This document shows, piece by piece, positions 35,692 to 43,554 of a stretch of 64,000 nucleotides of DNA. The stretch is from Microbacterium sp. SMR1. Lineage in GTDB: Bacteria > Actinomycetota > Actinomycetes > Actinomycetales > Microbacteriaceae. A program made the translations under genes and the position numbers. Numbering within the stretch: position 1 is the first letter of the stretch; every line of letters begins with the position of its first letter. Below the pieces are notes generated by a model. The model ran no database searches, was not told the DNA's origin, and was given only the letters and a program-made list of their open reading frames with translations. The stretch lies in the NCBI RefSeq assembly GCF_003289625.1, contig NZ_QMBN01000003.1:1-64000 (forward strand). Direction: 5' to 3'.

Positions 35692-36804
35692 TCATCGGAC
35701 GAGGAGGGCTTCCTCGACCAGTCCCGATGCGTGATCGGGCAGCTGCTCCAGCGGCACGGTGACGGAGGCATCCGCCAGCCGCCGCGCCGAGCGGGTGATG
35801 CCGACCGCGGCCAGGGCGCCGTGTCGGCCGATGCGGGTGCTGACGACACCCGACGGCGTGCGAAGCGAAGTGACGTCGGCGGCGCCTCGCGCGGCCATCC
35901 TCGACACGACGGTGCCGGGCGTCGCCGCCGCCAGCGTCAGCGCGACGCTGCCGGTGATCGCAATGGCCGGGTGGGCCTTGCCCATCGACATCATCGTGAC
36001 CCCGAAGTCGTGATCGTCCGCGCTGCGGGGCGACACCAGAGCGACCTTGGGCACCGCTTTGAGCGCGGCGGCGGCGGTCGCCGCGAGCCCCATGCGGACG
36101 GCGCCTTCTCGACGGATACCGTCGATGCGGGCGAGCAGCTCGGGTCGCGCATCGATCTCGGCGGGCGTCTCGAGGCCGGTCAGGCCCAGCGCCGCCGCCT
36201 CGGCGATGACGACGGGCGCGCCGCCGTCGATCAGGGTCACCGGAACACCGTCGATCTCTTCCAGCGCGACGCCGGAAGGAAGCAGCCGTCCCGTGGTCCG
36301 GCCGGCCGGGTCGACGAACCAGAGCACGACCTCGAGGCCCGCGAACGGGACGCCGACGATGTGCGTGTCGCCCGACTCGTCGAACATGCCTCCGGGCGTC
36401 GGCACCTCGGCGACGATCAGCTGACCCGTGTTCGTGTTGAAGATGCGCACCGCGGTCCGATCACCGCGCGGCGCGAGCCACCCGGCGTGGAGGGCGTAGG
36501 GCGCGACGGCGGCCGAGCAGTTGCCGCAGTTGCTCGACCAGTCGACCCGGCCGTCGGCGAGACCGATCTGGGCGAAGGTGTAGTCGACGTCGGCGTCGTC
36601 TCGCTGGCTCGGCGCCAGGATGACGGCCTTGCTGGTGGTCGAGGTCCCCCCGCCGAGGCCGTCGATCTGGCGCTCGTCCGGGCTGCCGTACAGACGCAGC
36701 AGGATGTCGTCGACGGGCGCGCCGACACGCTCCAGCTCGTCGCGGCGGAACACCCAGCACTTGCTGGTCCCGCCCCGCATGAGTGTCGCCGGAATCTCCA
36801 ACAT
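35692..36804 (-). CDS. PrpF family isomerase (aconitate/oxalomesaconate type)
   Basis: A 370-residue protein of the PrpF branch of the diaminopimelate-epimerase fold. The start MLEIPATLMRGGTSKCWVF, the Gly/Thr loop GLGGGTSTTSKAV and the catalytic Cys region SSNCGNCSAAVAPYA are conserved. PrpF enzymes isomerise unsaturated tri- or dicarboxylic acids. The gene precedes the SLC13 carrier and is divergent from a LysR gene whose operator-like repeats lie in the shared gap. The ATG at 36804 matches the family N-terminus. Confidence 0.9.
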   Translation of the reverse strand: MLEIPATLMRGGTSKCWVFRRDELERVGAPVDDILLRLYGSPDERQIDGLGGGTSTTSKAVILAPSQRDDADVDYTFAQIGLADGRVDWSSNCGNCSAAVAPYALHAGWLAPRGDRTAVRIFNTNTGQLIVAEVPTPGGMFDESGDTHIVGVPFAGLEVVLWFVDPAGRTTGRLLPSGVALEEIDGVPVTLIDGGAPVVIAEAAALGLTGLETPAEIDARPELLARIDGIRREGAVRMGLAATAAAALKAVPKVALVSPRSADDHDFGVTMMSMGKAHPAIAITGSVALTLAAATPGTVVSRMAARGAADVTSLRTPSGVVSTRIGRHGALAAVGITRSARRLADASVTVPLEQLPDHASGLVEEALLVR

Positions 36805-36869
36805 GGGCGCCTCCTGAGGTGTCGGCATCCATGCTCGCTCCGAGTACCGTGCAGCGAAATTGCCGATCA

Positions 36870-36986
36870 CTTCACACCTGTGAAGGAAAGCTTCACAAGC
36901 GGCAACGCTGAGATCCTGGCCATCTCCTGAGTATCCAAGCCTGGCGTGTCATATCGATGAGCCGCGATCGTGAAGTCCCGCTTCAT
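36870..36986. promoter_or_regulatory. CTTCAC inverted repeats, probable LysR sites
   Basis: CTTCAC-acct-GTGAAG (36870-36885) is followed by a third CTTCAC (36891-36896), and GTGAAG-tcccg-CTTCAT occurs at 36970-36986. The arrangement in the 239-base gap between divergent prpF and lysR genes fits LysR binding and activation sites. Confidence 0.55.
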
Positions 36987-37043
36987 CCGCTTTCAGTATG
37001 CGAATCCTCGCCTGTACGGTGAAGGCGGAAAGCGAGGCCCCCC

Positions 37044-37955
37044 ATGCTCGATGTGCGACGAATGGCTGTTCTGGTGACGATCCTCGACCACGGATCGCTG
37101 ACCGCAGCAGCGAAGACGCTGGGGTACTCCCCCTCGGCGCTGTCGCAACAGCTGCAGCGCCTCGAGCAGGAGGTCGGCCAGCCGCTGGTGCGGCGCCAGC
37201 CGCGCGGCGTCACGGCCACCGAGGCGGGCGCGCTGCTCGCCGGGCACGCCCGCTACATCCTGCGCCGGCTGCGGGCGGCGGAGTCCGAGCTGGGCGAGCT
37301 CGCGGGTCTGCGGCGCGGCCGCATCGCGGTCGGCACGTTCCCGACGATCGGCACTACGCTCATGCCGGTCGCGATCAGCCGCTTCCGGCGCGACTACCCC
37401 GATGTACGCCTCGACGTGCACAGCGCTCGGTTCGACGAACTCGTCGCCGCTCTGCAGGAGAACACGATCGGCCTGTCGCTGCTGTGGGACTACGAGTGGA
37501 ACCGCATCGACGAGCCCGACCTCTCGATCACTCCCCTGTTCGAAGACCCGACAGTACTGGTGGTCTCGCAGGACCACCGCCTCGGGCGCACCCGCCACGT
37601 GACGATGTCGATGCTCCGACACGAGGAGTGGATCGTCCGAAAGCGCGACCACCCGGTCGCCGAGGTCCTGGAGCGCAGCTGCCGGGCCGCCGGATTCAGC
37701 CCGACCATCGCGTTCGAGGCCAACGACTACCAGGAAGCCCTCGCGATGGTGAGCGTCGGCCTCGGCGTCGCCCTCGCTCCGCGCACGGCGGTGCAGTCCG
37801 CACGGCCGGACGTCCGTATCGTCAGCCTCGGCCAGGACGCACCCTCGCGGCGCGTCGTCGTCGCGCATCGCAGCGACCGCGTCCGCCCGCCCGGGGAGCG
37901 CGCGATGCACCAGATCCTCGTCGACGTCGCCCGGGAGCAGCTCGTCGCCGGCTGA
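37044..37955 (+). CDS. LysR-family transcriptional regulator
   Basis: A 303-residue regulator with the N-terminal winged helix-turn-helix (residues 1-60: HGSLTAAAKTLGYSPSALSQ then QLQRLEQEVGQPLVRR), a linker helix and a two-lobe effector domain starting at GRIAVGTFPTIGTTLMPVAI. It is divergent from prpF and the carrier gene and most likely activates them in response to the carboxylic acid substrate or an intermediate. Confidence 0.93.
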   Translation: MLDVRRMAVLVTILDHGSLTAAAKTLGYSPSALSQQLQRLEQEVGQPLVRRQPRGVTATEAGALLAGHARYILRRLRAAESELGELAGLRRGRIAVGTFPTIGTTLMPVAISRFRRDYPDVRLDVHSARFDELVAALQENTIGLSLLWDYEWNRIDEPDLSITPLFEDPTVLVVSQDHRLGRTRHVTMSMLRHEEWIVRKRDHPVAEVLERSCRAAGFSPTIAFEANDYQEALAMVSVGLGVALAPRTAVQSARPDVRIVSLGQDAPSRRVVVAHRSDRVRPPGERAMHQILVDVAREQLVAG

Positions 37956-37972
37956 CCGCCCCCCAGATGCGA

Positions 37973-38000
37973 AAAACGGCATCCTGATGGATGCCGGTTT
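37973..38000. terminator. bidirectional terminator between lysR and tRNA gene
   Basis: AAAACGGCATCC-tgat-GGATGCCGGTTT forms a perfect 8-bp stem with A and T tails on both sides, closing the lysR transcript on the plus strand and the tRNA transcript on the minus strand. Confidence 0.82.
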
Positions 38001-38010
38001 CTCGTTTCGG

Positions 38011-38083
38011 TGGACCTGAGGGGATTCGAACCCCTGACCTCTTCATTGCGAACGAAGCGCGCTACCAACTGCGCCACAGGCCC
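38011..38083 (-). tRNA. tRNA-Ala (anticodon CGC)
   Basis: A 73-base cloverleaf: acceptor GGGCCTG pairs with CAGGTCC (one G-T), D arm GCGCAGTTGGTAGCGC, anticodon stem CTTCG/TGAAG with loop TTCGCAA giving CGC, and T arm GGGGTTCGAATCCCC. The discriminator is A73. The genome continues CCG, so a complete CCA end is not encoded. It decodes GCG alanine codons, frequent in this GC-rich genome. Confidence 0.93.
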
Positions 38084-38140
38084 GGAACTCCCCCACACTA
38101 TCACGCAGTCGGGGCTGGTCCGTGCGCGCACAATGGAAGG

Positions 38141-39340
38141 ATGCTCCACCCCGCGGCATCCGTCATTCGCAACGTCCGTGTCTCCGACGCCTCCGCCGTC
38201 GACATCCGCATCGCCGATGGCGTGATCGCCTCCGTCGAGCCGGCGACGCCGCAGGTGCCGTCGGCAGACGCGGGCGACACCGGCCTCGAGATCGACGGGC
38301 GCGGGATGCTCGCGCTGCCCGGCCTCGTCAACGCCCACGCCCACGTCGACAAGTCGTGGTGGGGGCTCCCGTGGCAGTCGTACGGCGGCGAGGGCGGCAC
38401 CGACGGCCGCATCCGCCACGAGCGCGCCCGTCGCGACGAACTGGGAATCCCGAGCGTCGCGACGACGGCACACGTTCTCGAGCAGTTCGTCCGTCACGGC
38501 ACGACCGCCATCCGCACGCACGTCGATGTCGACCTCGGCGTCGCCCAGCGCGGCATCGAGGCCGTGCGCGAAGCGGTCGCCGCGTACGACGGAGCGCTTC
38601 AGGTTCAGATCGTGGCCTTTCCCCAGGACGGCGTGCTGCGCCGCCCCGGCGTCATCGACCTGCTCGACGAGGCGGCCGCCGCCGGCGCGGACTTCATCGG
38701 CGGGCTGGATCCCGCATCGATCGATCGCGACCCGGTCGGCCAGCTCGACGCGCTCTTCCGCGTCGCCGCCGACCGCGGCGTCGGAATCGACCTGCACCTG
38801 CACGACCCCGCCGAGCTCGGCGCGTTCCAGATCGAGCTGATCATCGAGCGGACCGAGCGGTTCGACCTCGCGGGACGCGTCAACCTCGCGCACGGGTTCG
38901 CGCTCGCACAGGTCGGCGCGTCGCAGCGACGTGACCTGCTGCAGGCGATGGCCGCACTCGACATCACGATGACGACAGTGGCGCCCCTGCGCCTTCCCCA
39001 GCTGCCGCTTCACGAACTGGATGCCGCGGGCGTGCGCTTCGGCTTCGGCACCGACGGCATCCGCGACCTGTGGAGCCCGTACGGCACCGGCGACCTGCTC
39101 GGCATCGCCTGGCAGTACGCCCGCGCCTCGAGCATCGTCCGCGACGACGACCTGCGCCGTGTGGTCGACATCGCGACGGGCGGATCGGCCCCCTTCGCGG
39201 GACTGCCGGTCGGGCGGATCTCAGCGGGCTCTCGCGCCGACATCATTCTCGTCGACGCCGAGAACCCGATGGACGCGCTCGTGCGCACACCCGAGCGCGA
39301 GCTCGTCGTCGGCAACGGGCGCGTCCTGTTCCAGCACTGA
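38141..39340 (+). CDS. amidohydrolase family protein (cytosine deaminase-like)
   Basis: A 399-residue metal-dependent hydrolase. Metal ligands are seen in PGLVNAHAHVDKSWWG (HxH), a later HLHDPAELGAF (His), NLAHGFAL (His) and FGTDGIRDLWSPYG (Asp), the order found in cytosine deaminase and related N-isopropylammelide or hydantoin-type enzymes. The AGFADIILVDAENP-like C-terminal beta-sandwich is present (GSRADIILVDAENPMDALV). The substrate is uncertain. GGAAGG sits very close to the ATG at 38141. A tRNA gene lies upstream on the other strand. Confidence 0.86.
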   Translation: MLHPAASVIRNVRVSDASAVDIRIADGVIASVEPATPQVPSADAGDTGLEIDGRGMLALPGLVNAHAHVDKSWWGLPWQSYGGEGGTDGRIRHERARRDELGIPSVATTAHVLEQFVRHGTTAIRTHVDVDLGVAQRGIEAVREAVAAYDGALQVQIVAFPQDGVLRRPGVIDLLDEAAAAGADFIGGLDPASIDRDPVGQLDALFRVAADRGVGIDLHLHDPAELGAFQIELIIERTERFDLAGRVNLAHGFALAQVGASQRRDLLQAMAALDITMTTVAPLRLPQLPLHELDAAGVRFGFGTDGIRDLWSPYGTGDLLGIAWQYARASSIVRDDDLRRVVDIATGGSAPFAGLPVGRISAGSRADIILVDAENPMDALVRTPERELVVGNGRVLFQH

Positions 39341-39370
39341 GCCGCAGGCGCGGCGCCCGTCGCTCGGGGA

Positions 39371-40273
39371 TCAGCCTGCTGCGCGCTGCGCGAGAAGTCG
39401 CCGGACGTGGTCCTCGATCTGCGCGTCGTCGACCTGACCCGTCGGCACGAACGCCGGGGTGGGTGCCTTGGCCGCGCGGCTGGCGGCGAGGGATGCCGGC
39501 GCGCGACGCGCGGCCTCTCGCTGGATCGCCTCACCGACGGCGGCCTGACGGAGAGCTTCGCGGGCGTCGACCTCGTCGAGCACGGCGGCGGCACGCGACC
39601 CGGCCGAGGCCGTGAGCGGGCGGGGCAGCTCGCGGGGAGTCCAGGTGGCACGCGCGTCGGCGAACTCGAACTCGGGCACCACGGCCGAGGCCGGCTGGAC
39701 GGTAGCGGTGACAGACGGCGCGACGACGGCCGAGCGAGCGGCGCGTCGAGCCACCGCAGCCATACGGTTGAGCACGACGGTGGCCACGAGCAGGGTCGCG
39801 ATGCCCGCGATCAGCAGCGCGGCCGATCCGGACGACGCCAGCATCCAGCCGCCGGCGCCGCTCGCGCCGACAGCCAGCAGAGCGACGATCGTCGTCGCCA
39901 GGCGAAGACGGCGACGGACACGCGCGCGGTGCTCGGGCGACGTCATGCGTGCGGAGCGCGCGACACGCACTTCGCGGCGCGCTTCGATGAGCCGGCGGCG
40001 CTCGCTCTCGAGTCGCAGCTGCTCCTTCTCGTGCTGCACCTGACGCGCGAGCTTCTGCTGCGCCAGCGCGGTGCGCGTCGAGAGCTCGACCCGCACCTCC
40101 TCCGGCGCCTCAGCCGTCTCGGCGAGCACGCGCAGCGCCTGGTTCAGGCGGACGGCGTTGCGCTCGGCGGCGTCGTAGCGGTAACGACTGTGCCAGGACG
40201 GAAGCAGATAGACCATCCACAACGCGACCGCGACGAGGACGATCACGCCACCGCCGAGAACCTGCCCACCCAT
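39371..40273 (-). CDS. membrane protein of unknown function with coiled segment
   Basis: A 300-residue protein with an N-terminal membrane helix (GGGVIVLVAVALWMVYLLPSW), a basic coiled stretch of about 90 residues (RTALAQQKLARQVQHEKEQL, then Arg/Glu-rich heptads), two more membrane helices (about 130-180) and an Ala-rich disordered cytoplasmic tail. The start ATG at 40273 precedes the first helix directly. It resembles conserved Microbacteriaceae membrane proteins, often labelled large exoprotein; the function is unknown. Confidence 0.75.
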   Translation of the reverse strand: MGGQVLGGGVIVLVAVALWMVYLLPSWHSRYRYDAAERNAVRLNQALRVLAETAEAPEEVRVELSTRTALAQQKLARQVQHEKEQLRLESERRRLIEARREVRVARSARMTSPEHRARVRRRLRLATTIVALLAVGASGAGGWMLASSGSAALLIAGIATLLVATVVLNRMAAVARRAARSAVVAPSVTATVQPASAVVPEFEFADARATWTPRELPRPLTASAGSRAAAVLDEVDAREALRQAAVGEAIQREAARRAPASLAASRAAKAPTPAFVPTGQVDDAQIEDHVRRLLAQRAAG

Positions 40274-40310
40274 GGGGACAACCGTACGTGGCATCCCGCG
40301 TGGTGACACC

Positions 40311-40330
40311 TCAGACACACGCGTGTCTGA
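40311..40330. promoter_or_regulatory. TCAGACAC/GTGTCTGA palindrome
   Basis: An 8-bp perfect inverted repeat with an ACGC loop lies between the acetyltransferase stop and the next minus-strand gene, beside an AT-rich stretch. It may be a terminator of the former or an operator of the latter. Confidence 0.4.
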
Positions 40331-40345
40331 AGTTCTTGTTCAACT

Positions 40346-40987
40346 TTAAGCTTCGAGTCCCGCCGCGCGCCGGTCGGCACGGGGGATGGCCGCCGCATCA
40401 GGCGGCACTGCGCCCTCGAGCCAGCGCCCGAGGACGCCGCGCGGCACCTCCTCCGCGACGAGCGCGAAAGCGAAGTGATCGCGCCAGTCGCCGTCGATGT
40501 GGATGTAGCGACGGCGGAGTCCCTCGTAGCGGAATCCGAGCTTCTCGACCACCCGCAGGCTCGCCCGGTTCTCCGGCCGGATGCAGATCTCCATCCGGTG
40601 CAGCCGCAGTTCCTCGAAGCAGAGGTCGGTCGCGAGGGCGACAGCGGTCGGCGTGATGCTCTTGCCGGCGAACCGCTCGCTCACCCAGTACCCGATCGTC
40701 GCCGACGACAGTGAGCCGCGCGCGATGCCCCAGACGTTCAGCTGCCCCGCGATCTGCCCCTCGTGCTCCATGACGAACGGCACACCGGCGCCATCACGGT
40801 ACTGCTGCAACAGACGCCGGATGCCGAGCCGCATGTCGAACGACACCGGCCCGTCCGGGCTCGTCGCCTCCCACCGCTGCAGCCAGGAACGGTTCGCGAG
40901 CAGCTCTGCCTGCAGGGTGCGGGCGTCGCGCGGCCTGATCAGCCGAATGGCCACCGGTCCGTGGTGGCGGGGTGCGGTGGCATCCAC
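40346..40987 (-). CDS. GNAT acetyltransferase (RimJ-like)
   Basis: A 213-residue acetyltransferase. Typical features are the start VAIRLIRPRDARTLQAELL, the acceptor region QLNVWGIARGSLSSATIGYW and the acetyl-CoA motif A VSERFAGKSITPTAVALATD followed by RMEICIRPENRASLRVVEKL with GFRYEG. The RimJ branch acetylates N-termini of ribosomal proteins, but the true acceptor is not known. Start is GTG. It lies 19 bases after galU on the same strand, so both are probably co-transcribed. Confidence 0.9.
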   Translation of the reverse strand: MDATAPRHHGPVAIRLIRPRDARTLQAELLANRSWLQRWEATSPDGPVSFDMRLGIRRLLQQYRDGAGVPFVMEHEGQIAGQLNVWGIARGSLSSATIGYWVSERFAGKSITPTAVALATDLCFEELRLHRMEICIRPENRASLRVVEKLGFRYEGLRRRYIHIDGDWRDHFAFALVAEEVPRGVLGRWLEGAVPPDAAAIPRADRRAAGLEA

Positions 40988-41006
40988 GCGCGTTCCGGTT
41001 CTCGTG

Positions 41007-41885
41007 TCAGAGGTTTCCGACGAAGTCCTTCAGCCACGGGCGGAGCTCGGGCCCGAGGTCATCACGGTCAGAGGCGAGCTGCACGATGGCCTTGATGTAG
41101 TCGAGTCGGTCCCCGGTGTCGTAACGGCGTCCGCGGAAGACGACACCCAGGACTCCCTCGGTCGTCGCGAGCTCCTGCAGCGCATCGGTCAGCTGGATCT
41201 CGCCGCCCTTGCCCGGCTCGGTGCGCTCGAGGATCTCGTACACGTTCGGCTTGAGGACGTAACGCCCGATGATCGCGTAGTTGGAGGGGGCGTCCTCCTT
41301 CTTCGGCTTCTCGACGAGGCCGGTGACCTTCACGACATCCGGATCGTCGGTCGGCTCGACGGCCGCGGCGCCGTAGAGGTGGATCTGGTCGGGGTCGACC
41401 TCCATGAGGGCGACGACCGTGAGACCCGAGCGCTCCTGCTCCGCGAGCATCTTCGGCAGCAGCGGGTCGCGCTCGTCGATCAGGTCGTCGCCGAGCATGA
41501 CGGCGAAGTTCGAGTCACCGACATGCGCACGCGAGCGCAGCACGGCGTGCCCCAGGCCCTTCGGCTCGCCCTGACGGACGAAGTGGATGTCGGCGAGGTC
41601 GGACGACTCCTGCACCTTGCGAAGCTTGACGTCGTCGCCCTTGCGGGTGAGGTTGTGCTCGAGCTCCGGGACGGAGTCGAAGTGGTTCGACAGGTTGTTC
41701 TTATTGCGACCGATGATGATCAGGACGTCGTCGATGCCGGCCTGCGTCGCCTCTTCGACGACGTACTGGATCGCCGGCTTGTCGACGACGGGCAGCATCT
41801 CCTTCGGCATCGCCTTCGTGGCGGGAAGGAAGCGGGTGCCGAGGCCTGCGGCGGGGATGACCGCCTTGATGCGCTGCTGAGACAT
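41007..41885 (-). CDS. galU: UTP-glucose-1-phosphate uridylyltransferase GalU
   Basis: A 292-residue enzyme making UDP-glucose for cell-wall and exopolysaccharide synthesis. The nucleotide loop AVIPAAGLGTRFLPATKAMP (residues 8-27), the DKPAIQYVVEEA region, the LGDDLID metal motif and TGLVEKPKKEDAPSNYAIIG are all present. The ATG at 41885 gives the usual length; longer in-frame extensions run into the divergent gene. It is divergent from the formyl-THF cyclo-ligase gene. Confidence 0.96.
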   Translation of the reverse strand: MSQQRIKAVIPAAGLGTRFLPATKAMPKEMLPVVDKPAIQYVVEEATQAGIDDVLIIIGRNKNNLSNHFDSVPELEHNLTRKGDDVKLRKVQESSDLADIHFVRQGEPKGLGHAVLRSRAHVGDSNFAVMLGDDLIDERDPLLPKMLAEQERSGLTVVALMEVDPDQIHLYGAAAVEPTDDPDVVKVTGLVEKPKKEDAPSNYAIIGRYVLKPNVYEILERTEPGKGGEIQLTDALQELATTEGVLGVVFRGRRYDTGDRLDYIKAIVQLASDRDDLGPELRPWLKDFVGNL

Positions 41886-41951
41886 GGGTCCACCATATCG
41901 ATCAGGTGGCGCAGGCGAGTGGTTTGACGCCCACCCTTTACAATCGGGGGC

Positions 41952-42548
41952 ATGTCCGACGCGATCGACAACGCCAAGCGCGCTCTGCGGGCGGACCTCC
42001 GCGAACGCCGGTACGGGATGTCGGATGCCGCTCGCGCAGCTGCGGCCGACGGCATCCGCACACAGCTCCGCGAACTCGTCGCCAGCACCGGTGCCCGCTC
42101 GATCTCGTGCTACCTCTCGGCGCCGACCGAGCCCGGCACGCGCGCCTTCATCGACGAAGCCGTGGCCGCGGGCGTCCGGGTACTCCTGCCCATCAGCCGC
42201 AACGACGGTCTGCTCGACTGGGTCGTCGCCGAGCCGGGCGCCGCCGTTTCGGACGGACTGTTCGGCATTCCCGAGCCCATCGGCGAAGTGCTCAGTCCGA
42301 TCTCCGTCGGAGAGGTCGATCTGCTCGTGATCCCCGCCGCGGCGGTCGACTCCGCCGGCATGCGTCTCGGCTGGGGCCGCGGCTACTTCGACAAGACCCT
42401 CGGTTCGATGGAGAACCGCCCGCCGGTGTACGCCGTGCTCTTCGACTCCGAACTCGTCGAGGAGGTGCCGCGCGATCTGCACGATCAGCCGGTCACCGGC
42501 GTCGTCACTCCCACCCGAACCGTCGTCCTCGCCCCCGAGGCGCACTGA
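41952..42548 (+). CDS. 5-formyltetrahydrofolate cyclo-ligase
   Basis: A 198-residue ATP-dependent enzyme that recycles 5-formyl-THF to 5,10-methenyl-THF. The N-terminal KRALRADLRERRYGM, the substrate loop YLSAPTEPGTRAFID and the ATP motif RLGWGRGYFDKTL are conserved. It starts a plus-strand run with the zinc-ribbon gene 13 bases downstream and mscL, an association widely seen in actinobacteria. Confidence 0.93.
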   Translation: MSDAIDNAKRALRADLRERRYGMSDAARAAAADGIRTQLRELVASTGARSISCYLSAPTEPGTRAFIDEAVAAGVRVLLPISRNDGLLDWVVAEPGAAVSDGLFGIPEPIGEVLSPISVGEVDLLVIPAAAVDSAGMRLGWGRGYFDKTLGSMENRPPVYAVLFDSELVEEVPRDLHDQPVTGVVTPTRTVVLAPEAH

Positions 42549-42561
42549 ACACCGAGGAACC

Positions 42562-42840
42562 ATGCCCACCTACGCCTACGCCTGCAAGTCGTGCGGGCAC
42601 CGCTTCGATGCGGTCCAGTCCTTCGCCGACCCCGCTCTCACGGTCTGCCCCGAGTGCTCGGGCGAGCTGCGGAAGCAGTACGGGTCGATCGGCGTGACCT
42701 TCAACGGCGGCGGCTTCTACCGCACCGACTCCCGCGCGAGCGGCTCGGGGGCGGGCACGTCAACCGGTGGCGGCGACTCGTCGTCTTCGGCATCATCGAA
42801 GTCCGAGGCGAAGTCCTCCCCCGCCGCGGCGGGCTCGTGA
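42562..42840 (+). CDS. FmdB-family zinc-ribbon protein
   Basis: A 92-residue protein starting PTYAYACKSCGHRFD; two CxxC pairs (CKSC and CPEC) about 25 residues apart form the zinc ribbon. The second half is Ser/Gly-rich and probably disordered. FmdB-type proteins are small putative regulators. It follows the formyl-THF cyclo-ligase gene closely, with GAGGAAC as ribosome site. Confidence 0.92.
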   Translation: MPTYAYACKSCGHRFDAVQSFADPALTVCPECSGELRKQYGSIGVTFNGGGFYRTDSRASGSGAGTSTGGGDSSSSASSKSEAKSSPAAAGS

Positions 42841-42869
42841 CACCCGGCGCGTCCGGAGAGAGGAGAGCC

Positions 42870-43364
42870 ATGATCAAGGGCTTCCGCGACTTCATCATGC
42901 GCGGCAACGTCATCGACCTGGCGGTCGCCGTGGTCATCGGCGGTGCGTTCACCGCCATCGTCAACGCGATCGTGTCGAGCATCATCAACCCACTAGTCGA
43001 GCTGTTCTACCAGCCCAACGAAGAGGGCATCGCCGGCCCGACGCTCACCGGTATCTACGGTCAGCCGGTCCCGTTCCCCCTGGGGGGACTCATCAGCGCG
43101 ATCATCAGCTTCTTCGCCGTCGCTCTCGTGGTCTACCTCGTGTTCGTCGTTCCGATGAACAAGTGGAAGGAGCGTCAGGCCGCCAAGGCCGGCGTCGTCG
43201 AAGAGGCGGCGAAGCTCCCGACCGAGCAGGAGCTCCTCATCCAGATCCGCGATCTGCTGGAGAAGAACAACGCCGCGACCTCTGCTTCGAGCGCCGCAGC
43301 CGCGACCACCGACGCCCCGCTGCGCCGTTCGCAGAACACTCCCCCGGCGGCGCCGTCCGCCTGA
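42870..43364 (+). CDS. mscL: large-conductance mechanosensitive channel MscL
   Basis: A 164-residue channel that opens under membrane tension during hypo-osmotic shock. The N-terminal amphipathic helix MIKGFRDFIMRGNVIDLAVA, pore helix VVIGGAFTAIVNAIVSSIIN and second helix (LISAIISFFAVALVVYLVFV) are conserved; the cytoplasmic bundle reads TEQELLIQIRDLLEKNN. A Ser/Ala/Pro-rich tail of about 25 residues is longer than in E. coli. The ATG at 42870 has AGGAGAG upstream. Confidence 0.95.
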   Translation: MIKGFRDFIMRGNVIDLAVAVVIGGAFTAIVNAIVSSIINPLVELFYQPNEEGIAGPTLTGIYGQPVPFPLGGLISAIISFFAVALVVYLVFVVPMNKWKERQAAKAGVVEEAAKLPTEQELLIQIRDLLEKNNAATSASSAAAATTDAPLRRSQNTPPAAPSA

Positions 43365-43369
43365 CCGGA

Positions 43370-43554
43370 TCAGTAGTGCGGCGGAACCTCGTTCCGCATC
43401 CGCGCATCATTCGGACCGGATGCCCCGGCCGCGCCCTCGGCGCCGGCCGGGGCATCCGTCGTCTCATCGGCCGATGTCGGCTCGGCCGTCGTACCCGGAG
43501 CGGCGGTCAGTCGAGCTCGGCGGCTGCCGACCCGCTCGACCCGCTGTCGGTCAC
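43370..43554 (-). pseudogene. small hydrophilic ORF with an apparent frameshift
   Basis: A GTG at 43554 overlaps the stop of the helicase-like gene (GTGA) and opens a frame that stops after 15 residues (MTDSGSSGSAAAELD, stop at 43507-43509). In the next frame a coding-like stretch continues from about 43510 to a stop at 43370, ending NDARMRNEVPPHY. A one-base insertion would join them into a protein of about 60 residues. It may be a pseudogene, a sequencing error or a frameshifted gene. Product unknown. Confidence 0.45.
43417..43458. terminator. 15-bp perfect hairpin downstream of mscL
   Basis: CGGATGCCCCGGCCG (43417-43431) pairs perfectly with 43444-43458 around a 12-base loop. It lies 53 bases past the mscL stop and could end that transcript, yet it also lies inside the small minus-strand ORF. 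No T-run follows. Confidence 0.6.

Noticed and set aside
41007..42569. 520-codon version of GalU
   Set aside because: The extension runs through the promoter and into the divergent folate gene; the ATG at 41885 gives the family length.
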